The notes under the pieces: model-generated
What the model saw: the letters and a program-made list of their open reading frames with translations, nothing else
What the model was told of the DNA's origin: nothing
Databases searched by the model: none
Assembly: GCF_007993755.1 (NCBI RefSeq)
Contig: NZ_CP042467.1
Location: 2,001,001 to 2,065,000 of the forward strand
Direction: 5' to 3'
Source of the DNA: Microvenator marinus
Lineage (GTDB): Bacteria > Myxococcota_A > Bradymonadia > Bradymonadales > Bradymonadaceae
Length of the DNA stretch: 64,000 nt
Made by a program: the position numbers and the translations under genes
Part shown: piece by piece, positions 34,582-43,678 of the stretch
Layout: each line of letters begins with the position of its first letter
Numbering within the stretch: the first letter of the stretch is position 1

Positions 34582-34650
34582 CCGCGCTTCGAGCCTGTCC
34601 AATTTTTCCTCGCACTATCTGTAGCCTTTCGTGACTTTTGGAGGACCACA

Positions 34651-35817
34651 ATGAGACGTATTTTGATTGTGGGAGGCGGTTTCGCCGGCGTTTCGGCCGC
34701 CAATGCGATCGCCGCTGGTCTTTCGCCTAGAAGACGCATTCAAGTTCAACTTGTATCGGATTCAGCTCATTTTACTTTCACCCCACTCCTACCAGCGGTT
34801 GCAAGCGGAAGCCTCGACCCTGCCTCCATTCAGGTGCCCTTGCATGATGCTTTGGGGGATCAAGTTGAATTCGAGATGGATCGCATCGAAACGATTGATT
34901 TGAGCGAAAAGGTCGCTCATGGAGCGTTCGAGCATCCCTGGGACTACCTGATAGTCGCACCGGGTTCTGTGCCTAGCCTTCCTTCAGACGCGTGGGAATC
35001 CAGCGTTCAGTCGTTCGGCAGCGCAACGGACGCGATCGCCATTCGTGAAACTCTGATTCACCTCACACAGACACCTGAACACTCCGATGCACCACTCAGA
35101 ATTGTAGTCATTGGAGGGGGCCCCACGGGAGTAGCGCTAGCCGCTGAGCTCCAATCATTTCTCTTCGACGAACTCATACAAGATAGCCGGGCCCGTGAAG
35201 CGGCTGAGGTGCTGATCGTAGAACAAGAGGGAAATCTCCTTCCGTCACTACCCACACAAATGCGCGAGCTCACCGAGCGTCACTTTAAAGCGAAAAACAT
35301 TCAGTTGCTCAAGGGTCAAGCGCACTCACCATTCGCGGGCGGAATCCACGTGGACAACACGAGGATCGAAGCACAGCTCGTCATCTGGTGTGGTGGTGTC
35401 AAGCCATCCCCGCTCCTTGAACAGATCCAACTCCCTCGAGCCGATGATGGAAGGCTAGTCGTTGACGAGAATATGAGAGCTCAATTTGGGATCTATGCCG
35501 TTGGTGACGCCGCACACTCAGACTGTCCCTGGTCAGCTCAGGTCGCAATTCAGCAAGCCCAAGTCGCAGCACACAACGCCCTCTCAGACGCATACGGCAG
35601 GTCGCACCGCACTTTCAGTTACTCCTACACGGGCGACATCCTGACGCTCGGTCGCTCAAATGCCGCAGTCTTTTATCAAGGGTTTGCTTTTGAGGGAAAG
35701 GCTGCTCAAACCCTTTTCAGGGTGATCTATGCAGCACAAATACCGACGTCAGTTCAAAAACTGCGTGTACTTCGAGATTGGATGGGCGCCAGAAGGGGAG
35801 CTCGCGCACTTATCTAG
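34651..35817 (+). CDS. FAD/NAD(P)-dependent oxidoreductase, NDH-2-like
   Basis: 388 aa, start at 34651 behind a perfect GGAGGACCACA site. Two Rossmann folds: RRILIVGGGFAGVSAANAI (FAD) at the start and IVVIGGGPTGVALAAEL (NAD(P)H) near residue 150. The FAD-closing motif is FGIYAVGDAAH (about residue 283), and WCGGVKPSP precedes it, both standard for type II NADH dehydrogenases and sulfide:quinone reductase relatives. The redox Cys residues of sulfide:quinone reductase are not evident, so an NADH:quinone oxidoreductase-like role is favoured. There is no obvious C-terminal membrane-binding domain, and the protein is slightly short for NDH-2. The two NrdR sites lie between it and nrdJ. Confidence 0.82.
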   Translation: MRRILIVGGGFAGVSAANAIAAGLSPRRRIQVQLVSDSAHFTFTPLLPAVASGSLDPASIQVPLHDALGDQVEFEMDRIETIDLSEKVAHGAFEHPWDYLIVAPGSVPSLPSDAWESSVQSFGSATDAIAIRETLIHLTQTPEHSDAPLRIVVIGGGPTGVALAAELQSFLFDELIQDSRAREAAEVLIVEQEGNLLPSLPTQMRELTERHFKAKNIQLLKGQAHSPFAGGIHVDNTRIEAQLVIWCGGVKPSPLLEQIQLPRADDGRLVVDENMRAQFGIYAVGDAAHSDCPWSAQVAIQQAQVAAHNALSDAYGRSHRTFSYSYTGDILTLGRSNAAVFYQGFAFEGKAAQTLFRVIYAAQIPTSVQKLRVLRDWMGARRGARALI

Positions 35818-35825
35818 AAGGGAAG

Positions 35826-36848
35826 TCACTCGGGTTGCTTCAGCTTCTGCAATTCCCGCTTCAACATCTCTTCGGGACTCAGTTCGCCCTCAGTCTCAGC
35901 AGGCTTTTCTGCCGGCTTCTCAGCAGGCTTTTCTGCCGGCTTCTCAGCAGGCTTCTCCACCGGTTTCTCTGCTGGTTTCTCAACAGGCTCTTCAACAGCC
36001 TTCTCCACCGGCTTTTTGACTTTGGGCCTTTGTACCTTTTTCGGCGTTGGCTTTTCTTCAACCTTGGTATCAGTAGCCGCTTCTTCAGGTGTCTCGGCAG
36101 GAGGCTCAGTGGGTGCTGCGTCAGGCGAGGCAGCCGACTCTTTAGCCATATCGGCCTCTTCAGCAACCATTGGCTCCGCCCCGGCAGGCTCCTGCGGTAC
36201 TTCTTCAACTTTGGTTGGAACCTCGGGAGGAGTTTCAACCACAGGCTCTTCAGGTGCAGCTGCTCCAGGGCCGGCTAAGAAGTACCATCCGGCACCTGCT
36301 CCAACCAAGAGAAGCACGACCAAGAGGCCAATCATGCCACCGTTTCCGCCCGACTCTTTCTTTGGAGGGGCCAAAAGGTCTGGATTAGGTTTTTCGTCTT
36401 CCTCGCCAGCAATCTCTTTCGAGAGATTCAAGCTAGGTCTGTCTTCAGTCAGGCCACCTAGATCACTGATCGTGGCCGCAATCGAGGATTCAATCTGAAC
36501 GGAAGGCGCGGCGTCCTCTTCTATATCGTCCTCGTCCTCATCCTCGTCTTCAGGTGCCGCTAAATCATCTGCACCATCGTCCGCGGCCGCGGCAATATCT
36601 TCTTCCTCACTTTCAACGTCCTCAATGGCCGTCTCAGCAGCAACGATCGGCTCACTCTCAGGCTGCAACGCACTTTCTTCGAGTGCCTCATCAGCTTGTA
36701 TTCCAAGCTCGTTGTCGACAACAGGGGACTCTGGCTCCGAAGACGCTGCCTCAGCATCCCCACCCATGTAGAAAAGTGGCGTGCCGTCGTGAGGACAAAC
36801 TTCGGTATCATCAGCGTAATTTCGGCCACAAGTAGTGCAGAACTTCAT
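35826..36848 (-). CDS. Zinc-ribbon single-pass membrane protein with KPAE repeats
   Basis: 340 aa. N-terminal zinc ribbon [20 protein letters not shown], an acidic cytoplasmic region (runs of Glu and Asp, residues 30-125), then one transmembrane helix ([20 protein letters not shown], about 175-195). The periplasmic part is Pro/Glu-rich and ends in ten tandem KPAE-type tetrapeptides and a short helix ([13 protein letters not shown]). TonB-like Pro-Lys regions span the periplasm in an extended form, but there is no TonB C-terminal domain here. Ribosome binding site AGGAG, 8 bases. Function unknown; the layout resembles the cytoplasmic and membrane part of GltJ-type proteins. Confidence 0.75.
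   Translation of the reverse strand: MKFCTTCGRNYADDTEVCPHDGTPLFYMGGDAEAASSEPESPVVDNELGIQADEALEESALQPESEPIVAAETAIEDVESEEEDIAAAADDGADDLAAPEDEDEDEDDIEEDAAPSVQIESSIAATISDLGGLTEDRPSLNLSKEIAGEEDEKPNPDLLAPPKKESGGNGGMIGLLVVLLLVGAGAGWYFLAGPGAAAPEEPVVETPPEVPTKVEEVPQEPAGAEPMVAEEADMAKESAASPDAAPTEPPAETPEEAATDTKVEEKPTPKKVQRPKVKKPVEKAVEEPVEKPAEKPVEKPAEKPAEKPAEKPAEKPAETEGELSPEEMLKRELQKLKQPE
35895..36014 (-). repeat. Ten tandem 12-bp units encoding KPAE/KPVE
   Basis: Inside the zinc-ribbon gene. The rightmost units are diverged ([12 protein letters not shown]) and five identical-protein KPAE units are at the C-terminal end. Synonymous differences alternate between units (two DNA versions, CTCAGCAGGCTT and TTCTGCCGGCTT on the plus strand), pointing to duplication of a 24-bp pair. 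Confidence 0.9.
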
Positions 36849-36983
36849 TCAATCGCTCCTGACGACTCGGTATACCCGACTCAAATCATGACTCGTTTGG
36901 GCTTATTCGGAGGTGCACGTTACACCAGCTTTGGGAGTCTAACAACTTTGTACGATGCCCAAATCCCTTTCAACCCGATCTAC

Positions 36984-37018
36984 AAAAGAAAAAGGCTCCC
37001 ACAGAGGGGAGCCCTTTT
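36984..37018 (-). terminator. Rho-independent terminator (possibly bidirectional)
   Basis: Minus strand: stem GGCTCCC / GGGAGCC with a 6-base loop, followed by TTTTTCTTTT; 21 bases after the stop of the lipoprotein gene at 37040. On the plus strand the T run is short (TTTT). Confidence 0.85.
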
Positions 37019-37039
37019 CAGACGTTAGCCTTTTCGGGC

Positions 37040-37852
37040 TTACTTCTTTGCGTTGAACGCTGCGTTGAGACCTTTCTCGTTGATTTTGCCAGTGACTTGG
37101 CCACTTGCAAGACCAGATTTGAAAGCACCGGTTACGCGTGCGTTAAGGTTGCCCTTCTCGCCGCTAAGGGTGAACTTTCCATCTTTGGAGAGGTCGCCTT
37201 TCAACCCAAGAGCAAAACGCTTTCCTTCGCGCTTACCAACGAAGTTAGCCGAGATCTTGTGATCGGAGGTGATGTTGATGTCAATTTTGGCACCTTCAAG
37301 ACCGCCGCCATTGACAGCACCAGAGTAACGACCTGGATCGACAGCTGGCTTAGCTGGCTTCTTTTCTACCTTCTTTGCTTCCTCTGCTGGCTTGTCCTCA
37401 CCAGCTTCTGCTGCGGCAGCAGTTCCGTCAGCACCTTCCGTCTTCAGCTTAGCAGCCAATTCTGGGGTGCAGTTCTCCATGCGTGACTTGATCGCCTCTT
37501 GCACGGTGGTCTCACCAGCAAGAGCCTTCTCTGCATCAGCAAAAGAGGTTTCGTCGAAGCCGTAGCGTGGGAAGACTTCAGCGAGAATCTCTTTCTGCTG
37601 CTCGGAATCTTCGATCTTTGCACGCACACAAGTTACCTCGTATGCCGCTTTGATGAAGACTTCCTTGTCTACTTCAGCCTTTGGCTCTTCTACAGGAGCC
37701 TCCTCTGCGGCTGGCTCTTCTGCAGGAGCTTCAACAGCTGGCTGCTCAGCTGCTGGCTCTTCGGTTGTTGGTGTCTCTTCTTTCTTGTCATCGCAGCCGA
37801 CCAAAAGGCCGAGGACCAAAAGTAGACCGATGGGGAGTAACGTGCGCTTCAT
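37040..37852 (-). CDS. Lipoprotein with Glu/Pro/Ala linker and C-terminal beta domain
   Basis: 270 aa. Signal with clear lipobox LVGC at about residue 20. An AEEP-rich linker follows (residues 25-60), then a helical part with two Cys (EVTCVRAKI, RMENCTPEL), an Ala/Lys-rich second linker, and a beta-rich C-terminus (YSGAVNGGGLEGAKIDINI, FALGLKGDLSKDGKFTLSG) resembling repeated Gly-terminated hairpins. Strong ribosome binding site AGGAAGGAG. No family recognised; likely periplasmic face of the outer or inner membrane. 251 bases of non-coding DNA separate it from yacG, with nothing clear in them. Confidence 0.78.
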   Translation of the reverse strand: MKRTLLPIGLLLVLGLLVGCDDKKEETPTTEEPAAEQPAVEAPAEEPAAEEAPVEEPKAEVDKEVFIKAAYEVTCVRAKIEDSEQQKEILAEVFPRYGFDETSFADAEKALAGETTVQEAIKSRMENCTPELAAKLKTEGADGTAAAAEAGEDKPAEEAKKVEKKPAKPAVDPGRYSGAVNGGGLEGAKIDINITSDHKISANFVGKREGKRFALGLKGDLSKDGKFTLSGEKGNLNARVTGAFKSGLASGQVTGKINEKGLNAAFNAKK

Positions 37853-38103
37853 GGATTCTCCTTCCTATGACTCACTCGTTGGAGTCGTTAGTTCAAGTTG
37901 CCTTGCGGCAGGATTAAGAACGTACAGGGTCCAACAGGGATCTAAACGTTTCTTCTCTGCCGGATGAAAGCGTGTGTTTTACCCCGTTTCCTACAGGTGT
38001 CAAGCCTCTTCCTCGGCATAGTCATTAAATTGTCACACCGCAACTTGACTCGGAGGCGCATAGAGACAATGTTTCTGACCAGAACCTTGACCACGTTCGG
38101 ACA

Positions 38104-38298
38104 ATGGAACAGAAAAAACTCAAGTGCCCCGTCTGCAAGAAATTCGTCACATCAAAGCCAGGACAGCAGCCATTTCCATTTTGCTCTGAGTATTGTCAGG
38201 CAGTTGATTTGGGTCGCTGGATCAATGAAGAATACCGCGTTCCGGTTGATCAATCGTCCACCGAGCGAGACCTGCCCGGCGACGAGTTCGACGCTTAA
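38104..38298 (+). CDS. yacG: DNA gyrase inhibitor YacG
   Basis: 64 aa zinc protein: CPVCKKF near the start, then FCSEYCQAVDLGRWINEEYRVP, the YacG signature with four Cys that bind zinc. In E. coli YacG binds GyrB and inhibits supercoiling. Length matches the family. It does not sit beside coaE as in enterobacteria. Confidence 0.92.
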   Translation: MEQKKLKCPVCKKFVTSKPGQQPFPFCSEYCQAVDLGRWINEEYRVPVDQSSTERDLPGDEFDA

Positions 38299-38352
38299 GG
38301 GAACTTCGCACCGGCAGGCGTTGTCGAAGTCCTGGGTACGAAAGAGGATTAC

Positions 38353-39600
38353 TTGAAACTAAGAACCAATATCTCGGACCTCGGATTACTACGTCCGCTG
38401 ATCCTAACTCGCGGCCGTCTTTCAACGTCCACACTGATCGTGACTGGGATTGCAGTCGGCGGTGGTCTGGCTGCTGCGGTCTATATTCTAGACCACAGTA
38501 CCAATGTCGTGCTCAACCTCGGTCTGATCACGATCACGATGATGTGTGTGATCGTCGCGAGCTACCTTCAGGCCGTGCTCGTGGGCGAATTCACTTTCAC
38601 GGGGGACTGGAGAATGCAAGTCCTCCTTGGCGAGTCCGAGGCCGGAAGCCCGAGCGTAAAGAACCATGGTGCTGAGTTCACGATCATTCTCATCTTGGCG
38701 ATGATCGCCAATCTCGGGCTCATCGAACTTGGCTCTGGCGGCTTTTTCGATAGATACCATAACGAAGGGTTCTTCGAGGTAAGGCTCCGCTCCCAGGACG
38801 CGGAAGAGCGCTTTCGGGCCCTGGAAGACTTAAGAGACCCCATGAACTATGAGTTATGGGAACGTCCTCGCGTCAAGGAACTGATTCTTCATCACCTGGA
38901 AGACGAAGACACAAAGACTGCAGAAACGGCTGTTTGGTTGGTCGGACACCTCGGCATTCTCGAAGGTAGAGAACCACTCTACAAGATGATTCAGAATCTC
39001 CATCCAGCGTCAGCCGAAGCGCTCCACTCTCTTGGCAAGCTCGGAATCCACGACGAATCAAGAGAACTGCTCGAGGAAGTAGCGTCACAATCGGACGACT
39101 ATCGAATACCCGCACTTCGGGGGCTCGCCCTCATGGCGTCTCCACTCTCTTACGACGAGGTCCTCAAACTCGTCAGACATCAGAACGAAGATGTCAGAAT
39201 CCACGCTCTGTGGGCGCTTCGTGCCATCGGAGACAAGGCTGGTAGAGAGCTCATTCACGTCCGGCTAAAGACTGATCCCTCAGAACGGGAGCGCTGCGCG
39301 CTTCTGGACGCCTTGAAATTCCTCGCTACCAAAGACGATATCAATTGGGCCCGGATGAATTTTGCGGACACACCCAAGAATCAAAAATGTACGCCGCTGA
39401 TCTGGGAGGAGAGAAACGAGAAGCAACACTACGTCACCTTCAGCGATACCGTCCGAACCAAGTTCGTGAAGATCGTGGCAAATGTCGACTCAAAATCCCA
39501 TCAGGATTGGTTTCAACGACTGGTCAATGACAAACAAGAGGAAGAAAACATTCGGCAAGTCGCCAATGAAGTCCTTAAGATGCTGCGAGGCGAGAACTAA
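38353..39600 (+). CDS. Membrane protein with HEAT-like repeats
   Basis: 415 aa, starting at TTG 38353 with AAAGAGG upstream; the first in-frame ATG would remove the first two membrane helices. Three hydrophobic segments in the first 130 residues (LIVTGIAVGGGLAAAVYIL; LGLITITMMCVIVASYLQAV; FTIILILAMIANLGLIEL). Residues 150-400 are helical repeats of the HEAT/PBS-lyase type (RIPALRGLALM, VRIHALWALRAIGDKAG). Such repeats bind proteins; the partner is unknown. Overlaps the TPR lipoprotein gene tail to tail by 4 bases. Confidence 0.7.
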   Translation: MKLRTNISDLGLLRPLILTRGRLSTSTLIVTGIAVGGGLAAAVYILDHSTNVVLNLGLITITMMCVIVASYLQAVLVGEFTFTGDWRMQVLLGESEAGSPSVKNHGAEFTIILILAMIANLGLIELGSGGFFDRYHNEGFFEVRLRSQDAEERFRALEDLRDPMNYELWERPRVKELILHHLEDEDTKTAETAVWLVGHLGILEGREPLYKMIQNLHPASAEALHSLGKLGIHDESRELLEEVASQSDDYRIPALRGLALMASPLSYDEVLKLVRHQNEDVRIHALWALRAIGDKAGRELIHVRLKTDPSERERCALLDALKFLATKDDINWARMNFADTPKNQKCTPLIWEERNEKQHYVTFSDTVRTKFVKIVANVDSKSHQDWFQRLVNDKQEEENIRQVANEVLKMLRGEN

Positions 39601-40352
39601 CGAATCTGGAGATACTGCCTGCAACGTCTCCCAAGGTTTGACTCAGGCTCAATCTCAACACACATTTTAAAACTCTCCACGGCTTTCGGATGGCCGTCGT
39701 CCATCATCATTTTTCCCAGATGAAAGTGCGGTTCCGCATAGGAATCGGGACAGCGTGTAATCGCCGTCTGAAACGCGTTCGCAGCCTCCAGCCTGTTGTT
39801 CTGGGCCAAATGAACCAACCCTAGATTGTTGTGCGCCACACATAGGCCCGGACGCAGGAAAACAGCCATACGTAGATGCTCCGCCGCCAGTCCATGACGC
39901 GCCGTCTGGTAATATGCCCAGCCGATGTTGTTGTGCGCCAACTCTGGCGTTGGGTAGAGAGGATTCTCCAAAAGACGTTCAAAATCAGTCTTCGCATCCT
40001 CCCATCGCTCCATAGACAGATAGAGCGCTCCGCGATTGTTGAGCGCGATTGAGTAGTCGGGATCGATTCGAAGAGCTTCGTTGAAATGAGCAAGAGACTT
40101 CGAATAATCTCGGCGCCCCATGTAGATAAACCCGAGAAGATGCTGAGCCTCAAGATGATTGGGATCCTTTTCGATCGCGGTCGTCAACTCCTTGATCGAG
40201 AGCGCAATCTCACGCGACTCAAAATATCCGGCCCCCATCTTGTAGTGCCAATCTGCACCTTGAACGAGCTTCTCGGATTTTTCCTCCGGTCCCGCGCACG
40301 AAACCGAGAAAAACATGATAATAAACAAAAGATACTTCACAATGGCCTCCAT
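39597..40352 (-). CDS. TPR lipoprotein, Tgl/PilF (PilW) type pilotin
   Basis: 251 aa. Lipoprotein signal ending FFSVSC, about residue 19, then some six TPR units from residue 33 on (LSIKELTTAIEKDPNHLEAQ; SLAHFNEALRIDPDYSIALNN). ELAHNNIGWAYYQTARHGLA and LCVAHNNLGLVHLAQNN fit the PilF/Tgl consensus. The size and plan match M. xanthus Tgl, an outer-membrane lipoprotein with six TPRs that is needed for PilQ multimerisation. If so it serves the PilQ encoded 17 kb away. Generic TPR lipoproteins are the alternative, hence no symbol. Confidence 0.7.
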   Translation of the reverse strand: MEAIVKYLLFIIMFFSVSCAGPEEKSEKLVQGADWHYKMGAGYFESREIALSIKELTTAIEKDPNHLEAQHLLGFIYMGRRDYSKSLAHFNEALRIDPDYSIALNNRGALYLSMERWEDAKTDFERLLENPLYPTPELAHNNIGWAYYQTARHGLAAEHLRMAVFLRPGLCVAHNNLGLVHLAQNNRLEAANAFQTAITRCPDSYAEPHFHLGKMMMDDGHPKAVESFKMCVEIEPESNLGRRCRQYLQIR

Positions 40353-40412
40353 GGCTTCTTCGCCTTGCGTTAAGTACTCTAGACTCGTTTGGCGATTGAA
40401 TCGAACTTATTT

Positions 40413-41795
40413 ATGTCCGTTTCCCACTCAAAACTTAAGACCCTCATCGATGATGCGCAACGCGCGCTGCGTGGCAGCATACAGAAGATAGACCTTCACT
40501 CAGGTGACGTATGGATACTCTCAGTTCGCATACCTGGTGAAACGCTTAAGCTCCAGATTTCGCTCAATCCACCTGTGGCAAGGACGTCCATCGCCCAAAC
40601 GCTTCCTCCAAAGCTCCCCGCAGATACGGCAACGATGATGCTGAGAAAGCATCTTCAAGGAGCCCGGATAAACGCTCTCGAGTTGGCCGAAGCAGACCGG
40701 ATCGTGTTCGTGAGGATGACCAAAGATGATGAGAGTATAACACTCATTGTCGAGCATCTTGGGCTTCAACAAAACTTGGTCCTCGTCTCGAATTCGACAC
40801 TAGTTTGGACCCTTCATCCCGATACTCGGCTATCCCTTGGGGGAATATACCACGCGCCAGAACCACCACCGTTGGTGCCTGATGACGAGAAACACGTTAG
40901 TGCCGACGCCCTAGAACGCGAGATGGTCGCGCTCGTTGACTCGCAGTTGGAAGAAGAATCCCGGTCGCAAGTCCTCCATGGTTTAAAACGTGAACACAAA
41001 CGCGCCAAACGTCTGATCAAGAATCTAGAATCTGATCTTGAACGCGCAGTCGAGTCGGAAGAGAAAAAAAGAATTGCCGATCTGCTAAAGGCTTCCTTGG
41101 GCTCTCAATCCGAAAATCAACGTTCCGTAACGGTAATCGACTATTGGAACGACATGCAGGAGTTGGAGATCGAAATCCCAGCACAACTTTCCGCTCTCGA
41201 GTATGTCCAAGAACTCTATCGAACCTACAAACGACTAAAATCAGCAAAGGGACTCATCGAAGAGCGGCTACTAAAAGCTTATGAAGCGGAAAGTCACATC
41301 GCGTCAGGTCTAGAAGAAGCGCGTTCCTGCTCGGTAGAGGAGCTTCAGAAGTGGAAGCATCTGATAAAACCCTCTCCGCAAAAATCTTCAACAAAAACCA
41401 CCATAACTCGTTTGCCCTATCTGGAGTTTACGGGCTCGAGCGGCGTCCGAATCTTGGTCGGCCGGTCTTCAAAAGACAACGACACGATGCGTTCCAAATT
41501 TGCCAAAGGCAACGATATTTGGCTCCACGCGAGAGATTGGCCTGGGTCGCATGTCATCCTCAAAACTGCTGACCATTCACTCCCTGACCTCATCGACGCT
41601 GCCCTCCTTGCCGCCCACTACTCAAAGGGCAAGAATGACTCGACACTGGAGGTGACCTGGACTCAAGTCAAACACATTAGAAAACCCAAGGGTGCTTCCC
41701 CAGGGCAAGTCTATATTGCTGGGGGGCAAACCATCGTTGTGGACCCCCAGCATCCGAGATTAAATGAGCTTCTGGCTCAGGGAAAAGGAGCCTGA
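40413..41795 (+). CDS. NFACT-family ribosome quality-control protein (RqcH-like), short form
   Basis: 460 aa. N-terminal NFACT-N-like part (residues 1-180) contains the ADRIVFVRM segment whose Asp-Arg pair is needed for tRNA binding in characterised RqcH. A coiled coil (residues 190-320, HKRAKRLIKNLESDLERA) is followed by the NFACT-R domain (DIWLHARDWPGSHVIL, AAHYSKGKNDSTLEVTW, KHIRKPKGASPGQV). RqcH adds C-terminal Ala tails to stalled nascent chains on 50S subunits. It is about 100 residues shorter than Bacillus RqcH, mainly in the N-terminal half. Start uncertain: TTG at 40389 also possible, no good Shine-Dalgarno at either. Confidence 0.8.
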   Translation: MSVSHSKLKTLIDDAQRALRGSIQKIDLHSGDVWILSVRIPGETLKLQISLNPPVARTSIAQTLPPKLPADTATMMLRKHLQGARINALELAEADRIVFVRMTKDDESITLIVEHLGLQQNLVLVSNSTLVWTLHPDTRLSLGGIYHAPEPPPLVPDDEKHVSADALEREMVALVDSQLEEESRSQVLHGLKREHKRAKRLIKNLESDLERAVESEEKKRIADLLKASLGSQSENQRSVTVIDYWNDMQELEIEIPAQLSALEYVQELYRTYKRLKSAKGLIEERLLKAYEAESHIASGLEEARSCSVEELQKWKHLIKPSPQKSSTKTTITRLPYLEFTGSSGVRILVGRSSKDNDTMRSKFAKGNDIWLHARDWPGSHVILKTADHSLPDLIDAALLAAHYSKGKNDSTLEVTWTQVKHIRKPKGASPGQVYIAGGQTIVVDPQHPRLNELLAQGKGA

Positions 41796-41796
41796 A

Positions 41797-43614
41797 TTAT
41801 TCGAGCTTGAAAGGATAAGTAATGGGGAGGTCGTCTGAAGCCGAGGTTGCTGGGAAGCGCATGCCTCGCACGGCTTTCTGTACGCACGCGCCCACATCTG
41901 TTCCTGCAAAGCTTCCGGTCAGAATCTCCGCGTTGCTTACTCTACCATTCGGCTTGATATTGAACTTTACCCGCATCGTTCCAGAAAGCTTTCCGCTGTT
42001 CTGAGAGCGATAACACGTGCTGATTCGACCTGAGTTGGCTCGAATAACGCCCTGCACGTCATCTTTGCTCAACGACGTCTTTCCGCCAGACGAAGAAGCA
42101 GAAGTGGCCTTTGGAGCCTCCTTTTTCACAGCTTTCTTTGGCTCTTCTTTGGAATCGAGTTGGGCTAGAAGATTGTCGATGTTGTCGCCGCTCTTTTTTG
42201 CAGGTGCCGCAACAGCGACCGGCTCAGGGTCCTTCGTTTCAGTCTTTTCAGTCCGAGATGCCGTCCTCTTTGAACTCTTGCTCGAATCAGACTTTGCCGC
42301 CACTTTCTCTTCGCCATCACCCTCGCCTTCTGCAGGCTCTTCCATAGCTGCTTTGGCAGCTTCTTCTGCAGCTTTTGCGTCCTCAGCAGCCTTAGCGTCA
42401 TCGCCACTTTCGCGCACGACTTCACGAACGATCACTTCCTTTTCAATGATCTGTTGTGGTTGGCCGCTGTCTTTAGTCAACAAGTAGGCAAGGACTCCAC
42501 CAAAGGCCAGCAAAACTACAAGTCCAACCACACCTCCAATGATCATCGGAGTGTTGGAACGATGGCTTCCCATCGGCATGAGAGCAGGCATCGCCATGGT
42601 CCCTGTGGTGAAAGGGTCAACGCTTGGCGCGCTGTCATCACCACCGGACTTCATTGACTTGTGAGCGGAAGCAAGCGCACGGATGTCGATCAAACCCGAA
42701 CCATCTGTGACTGGCACGTCGTCAGACTTCGGGGCTGAACCCGACACCGCCTGAACTTGGTCCAGACTGCTCAAACTAAAGAGAACTGAGTTCTCATTAC
42801 GCTTCCCGATCATATCATCGTTGAGTACGGCAGCACTGCCACCAGAACCCGACGATGAGCTGCTCGGACCAGGCTCAGGGGATGTGAACCCAAGGAAGTC
42901 ATCGTCACTGGAGGACTTGGAGGGAGCGGGGCTATCAAACGAGGCAAACATTCCCCCGCCCGACGAGCCAGACTCACCGTAGCCACCATCTTGCGATTTG
43001 GACTCGGAACCGAACGAGCTAAATGAACTCTGCTCAAAGCTCCCACCGCCGTAGCCTTCATCTGAGTATGCGTTACTGTCACCGCCATATCCCTCAGAGG
43101 GGTAGTCTCCTGCACCACCAAAGTCCGAGAACATATCGTCCCCGCTTTGTGTAGAACCGGTACCCAAGCCCCCAGTTGTCATCACCGAGGTGGCATCGAC
43201 GTCGGCTTCTTCGTTAATCTGGGCTTGATAGTGCCCAAAATTATCCGAAATCTGCGTCGTCTCTTCGGGACCCGCTGAATCTGCACCAAGGTGCGCAAAC
43301 TCCTCAAGAACGCTCAAGGGAACCCAGTCGGCTAGACCGTCTTTCCAAGCAAAACTTTCAGAATTCACCCGACCCGCTGCGAAATAAGACTCCACTTCCT
43401 CAACAGAAATAGGTCCAACCTGGTCACCGTCTACGACGACGTACCATTCTGCAGCGCTTGTATTGTTGGTAAGTGTTTGATCCGCACCATCATCATCGCC
43501 TTTGACCACGATAACGTTGCTGCACTTCTTGCAACGGATCTTGAAGACCTTACCTTGAACCTTTTCATCAGCGATCGAGTATTTTGCCCCGCATGCTCCG
43601 CAGACGATCTTCAT
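41797..43614 (-). CDS. GltJ/AgmX-like gliding-complex inner-membrane protein
   Basis: 605 aa. Zinc ribbon of the MJ0042 type at residues 1-40 (CGACGAKYSI, IRCKKCSNVI), GYF_2 domain about 55-105 (WYVVVDGDQVGPISVEEV, WVPLSVLEEF), a 230-residue Gly/Ser/Asp-rich cytoplasmic linker, one transmembrane helix near 355-378 (MIIGGVVGLVVLLAFGGVL), an Ala/Glu/Lys periplasmic linker, and an AgmX/PglI-type TonB-like C-terminal domain (ISTCYRSQNSGKLSGTMRV, AVRGMRF). This is the plan of M. xanthus GltJ, where the cytoplasmic zinc and GYF domains recruit polarity proteins and the periplasmic part drives the outer-membrane complex. Start at 43614 with AGGAG. Last gene of the Glt-like run, ending 2 bases from the convergent RqcH gene. 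Confidence 0.8.
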   Translation of the reverse strand: MKIVCGACGAKYSIADEKVQGKVFKIRCKKCSNVIVVKGDDDGADQTLTNNTSAAEWYVVVDGDQVGPISVEEVESYFAAGRVNSESFAWKDGLADWVPLSVLEEFAHLGADSAGPEETTQISDNFGHYQAQINEEADVDATSVMTTGGLGTGSTQSGDDMFSDFGGAGDYPSEGYGGDSNAYSDEGYGGGSFEQSSFSSFGSESKSQDGGYGESGSSGGGMFASFDSPAPSKSSSDDDFLGFTSPEPGPSSSSSGSGGSAAVLNDDMIGKRNENSVLFSLSSLDQVQAVSGSAPKSDDVPVTDGSGLIDIRALASAHKSMKSGGDDSAPSVDPFTTGTMAMPALMPMGSHRSNTPMIIGGVVGLVVLLAFGGVLAYLLTKDSGQPQQIIEKEVIVREVVRESGDDAKAAEDAKAAEEAAKAAMEEPAEGEGDGEEKVAAKSDSSKSSKRTASRTEKTETKDPEPVAVAAPAKKSGDNIDNLLAQLDSKEEPKKAVKKEAPKATSASSSGGKTSLSKDDVQGVIRANSGRISTCYRSQNSGKLSGTMRVKFNIKPNGRVSNAEILTGSFAGTDVGACVQKAVRGMRFPATSASDDLPITYPFKLE

Positions 43615-43678
43615 GTTGGGAAATCTCCTTCCGCGGTCATCGACCACCGGACGTTGGTACAGATTTGCCTCTCCAGAC

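Noticed and set aside
34328..34650. Cobalamin riboswitch upstream of nrdJ
   Set aside because: No B12-box (GCCACTG) with the expected flanking helices was found on the minus strand; the leader is explained better by promoter and NrdR-type sites.
37964..38356. 130-aa plus-strand open frame overlapping yacG
   Set aside because: Different frame from the certain YacG; basic, Ser-rich, no ribosome binding site.
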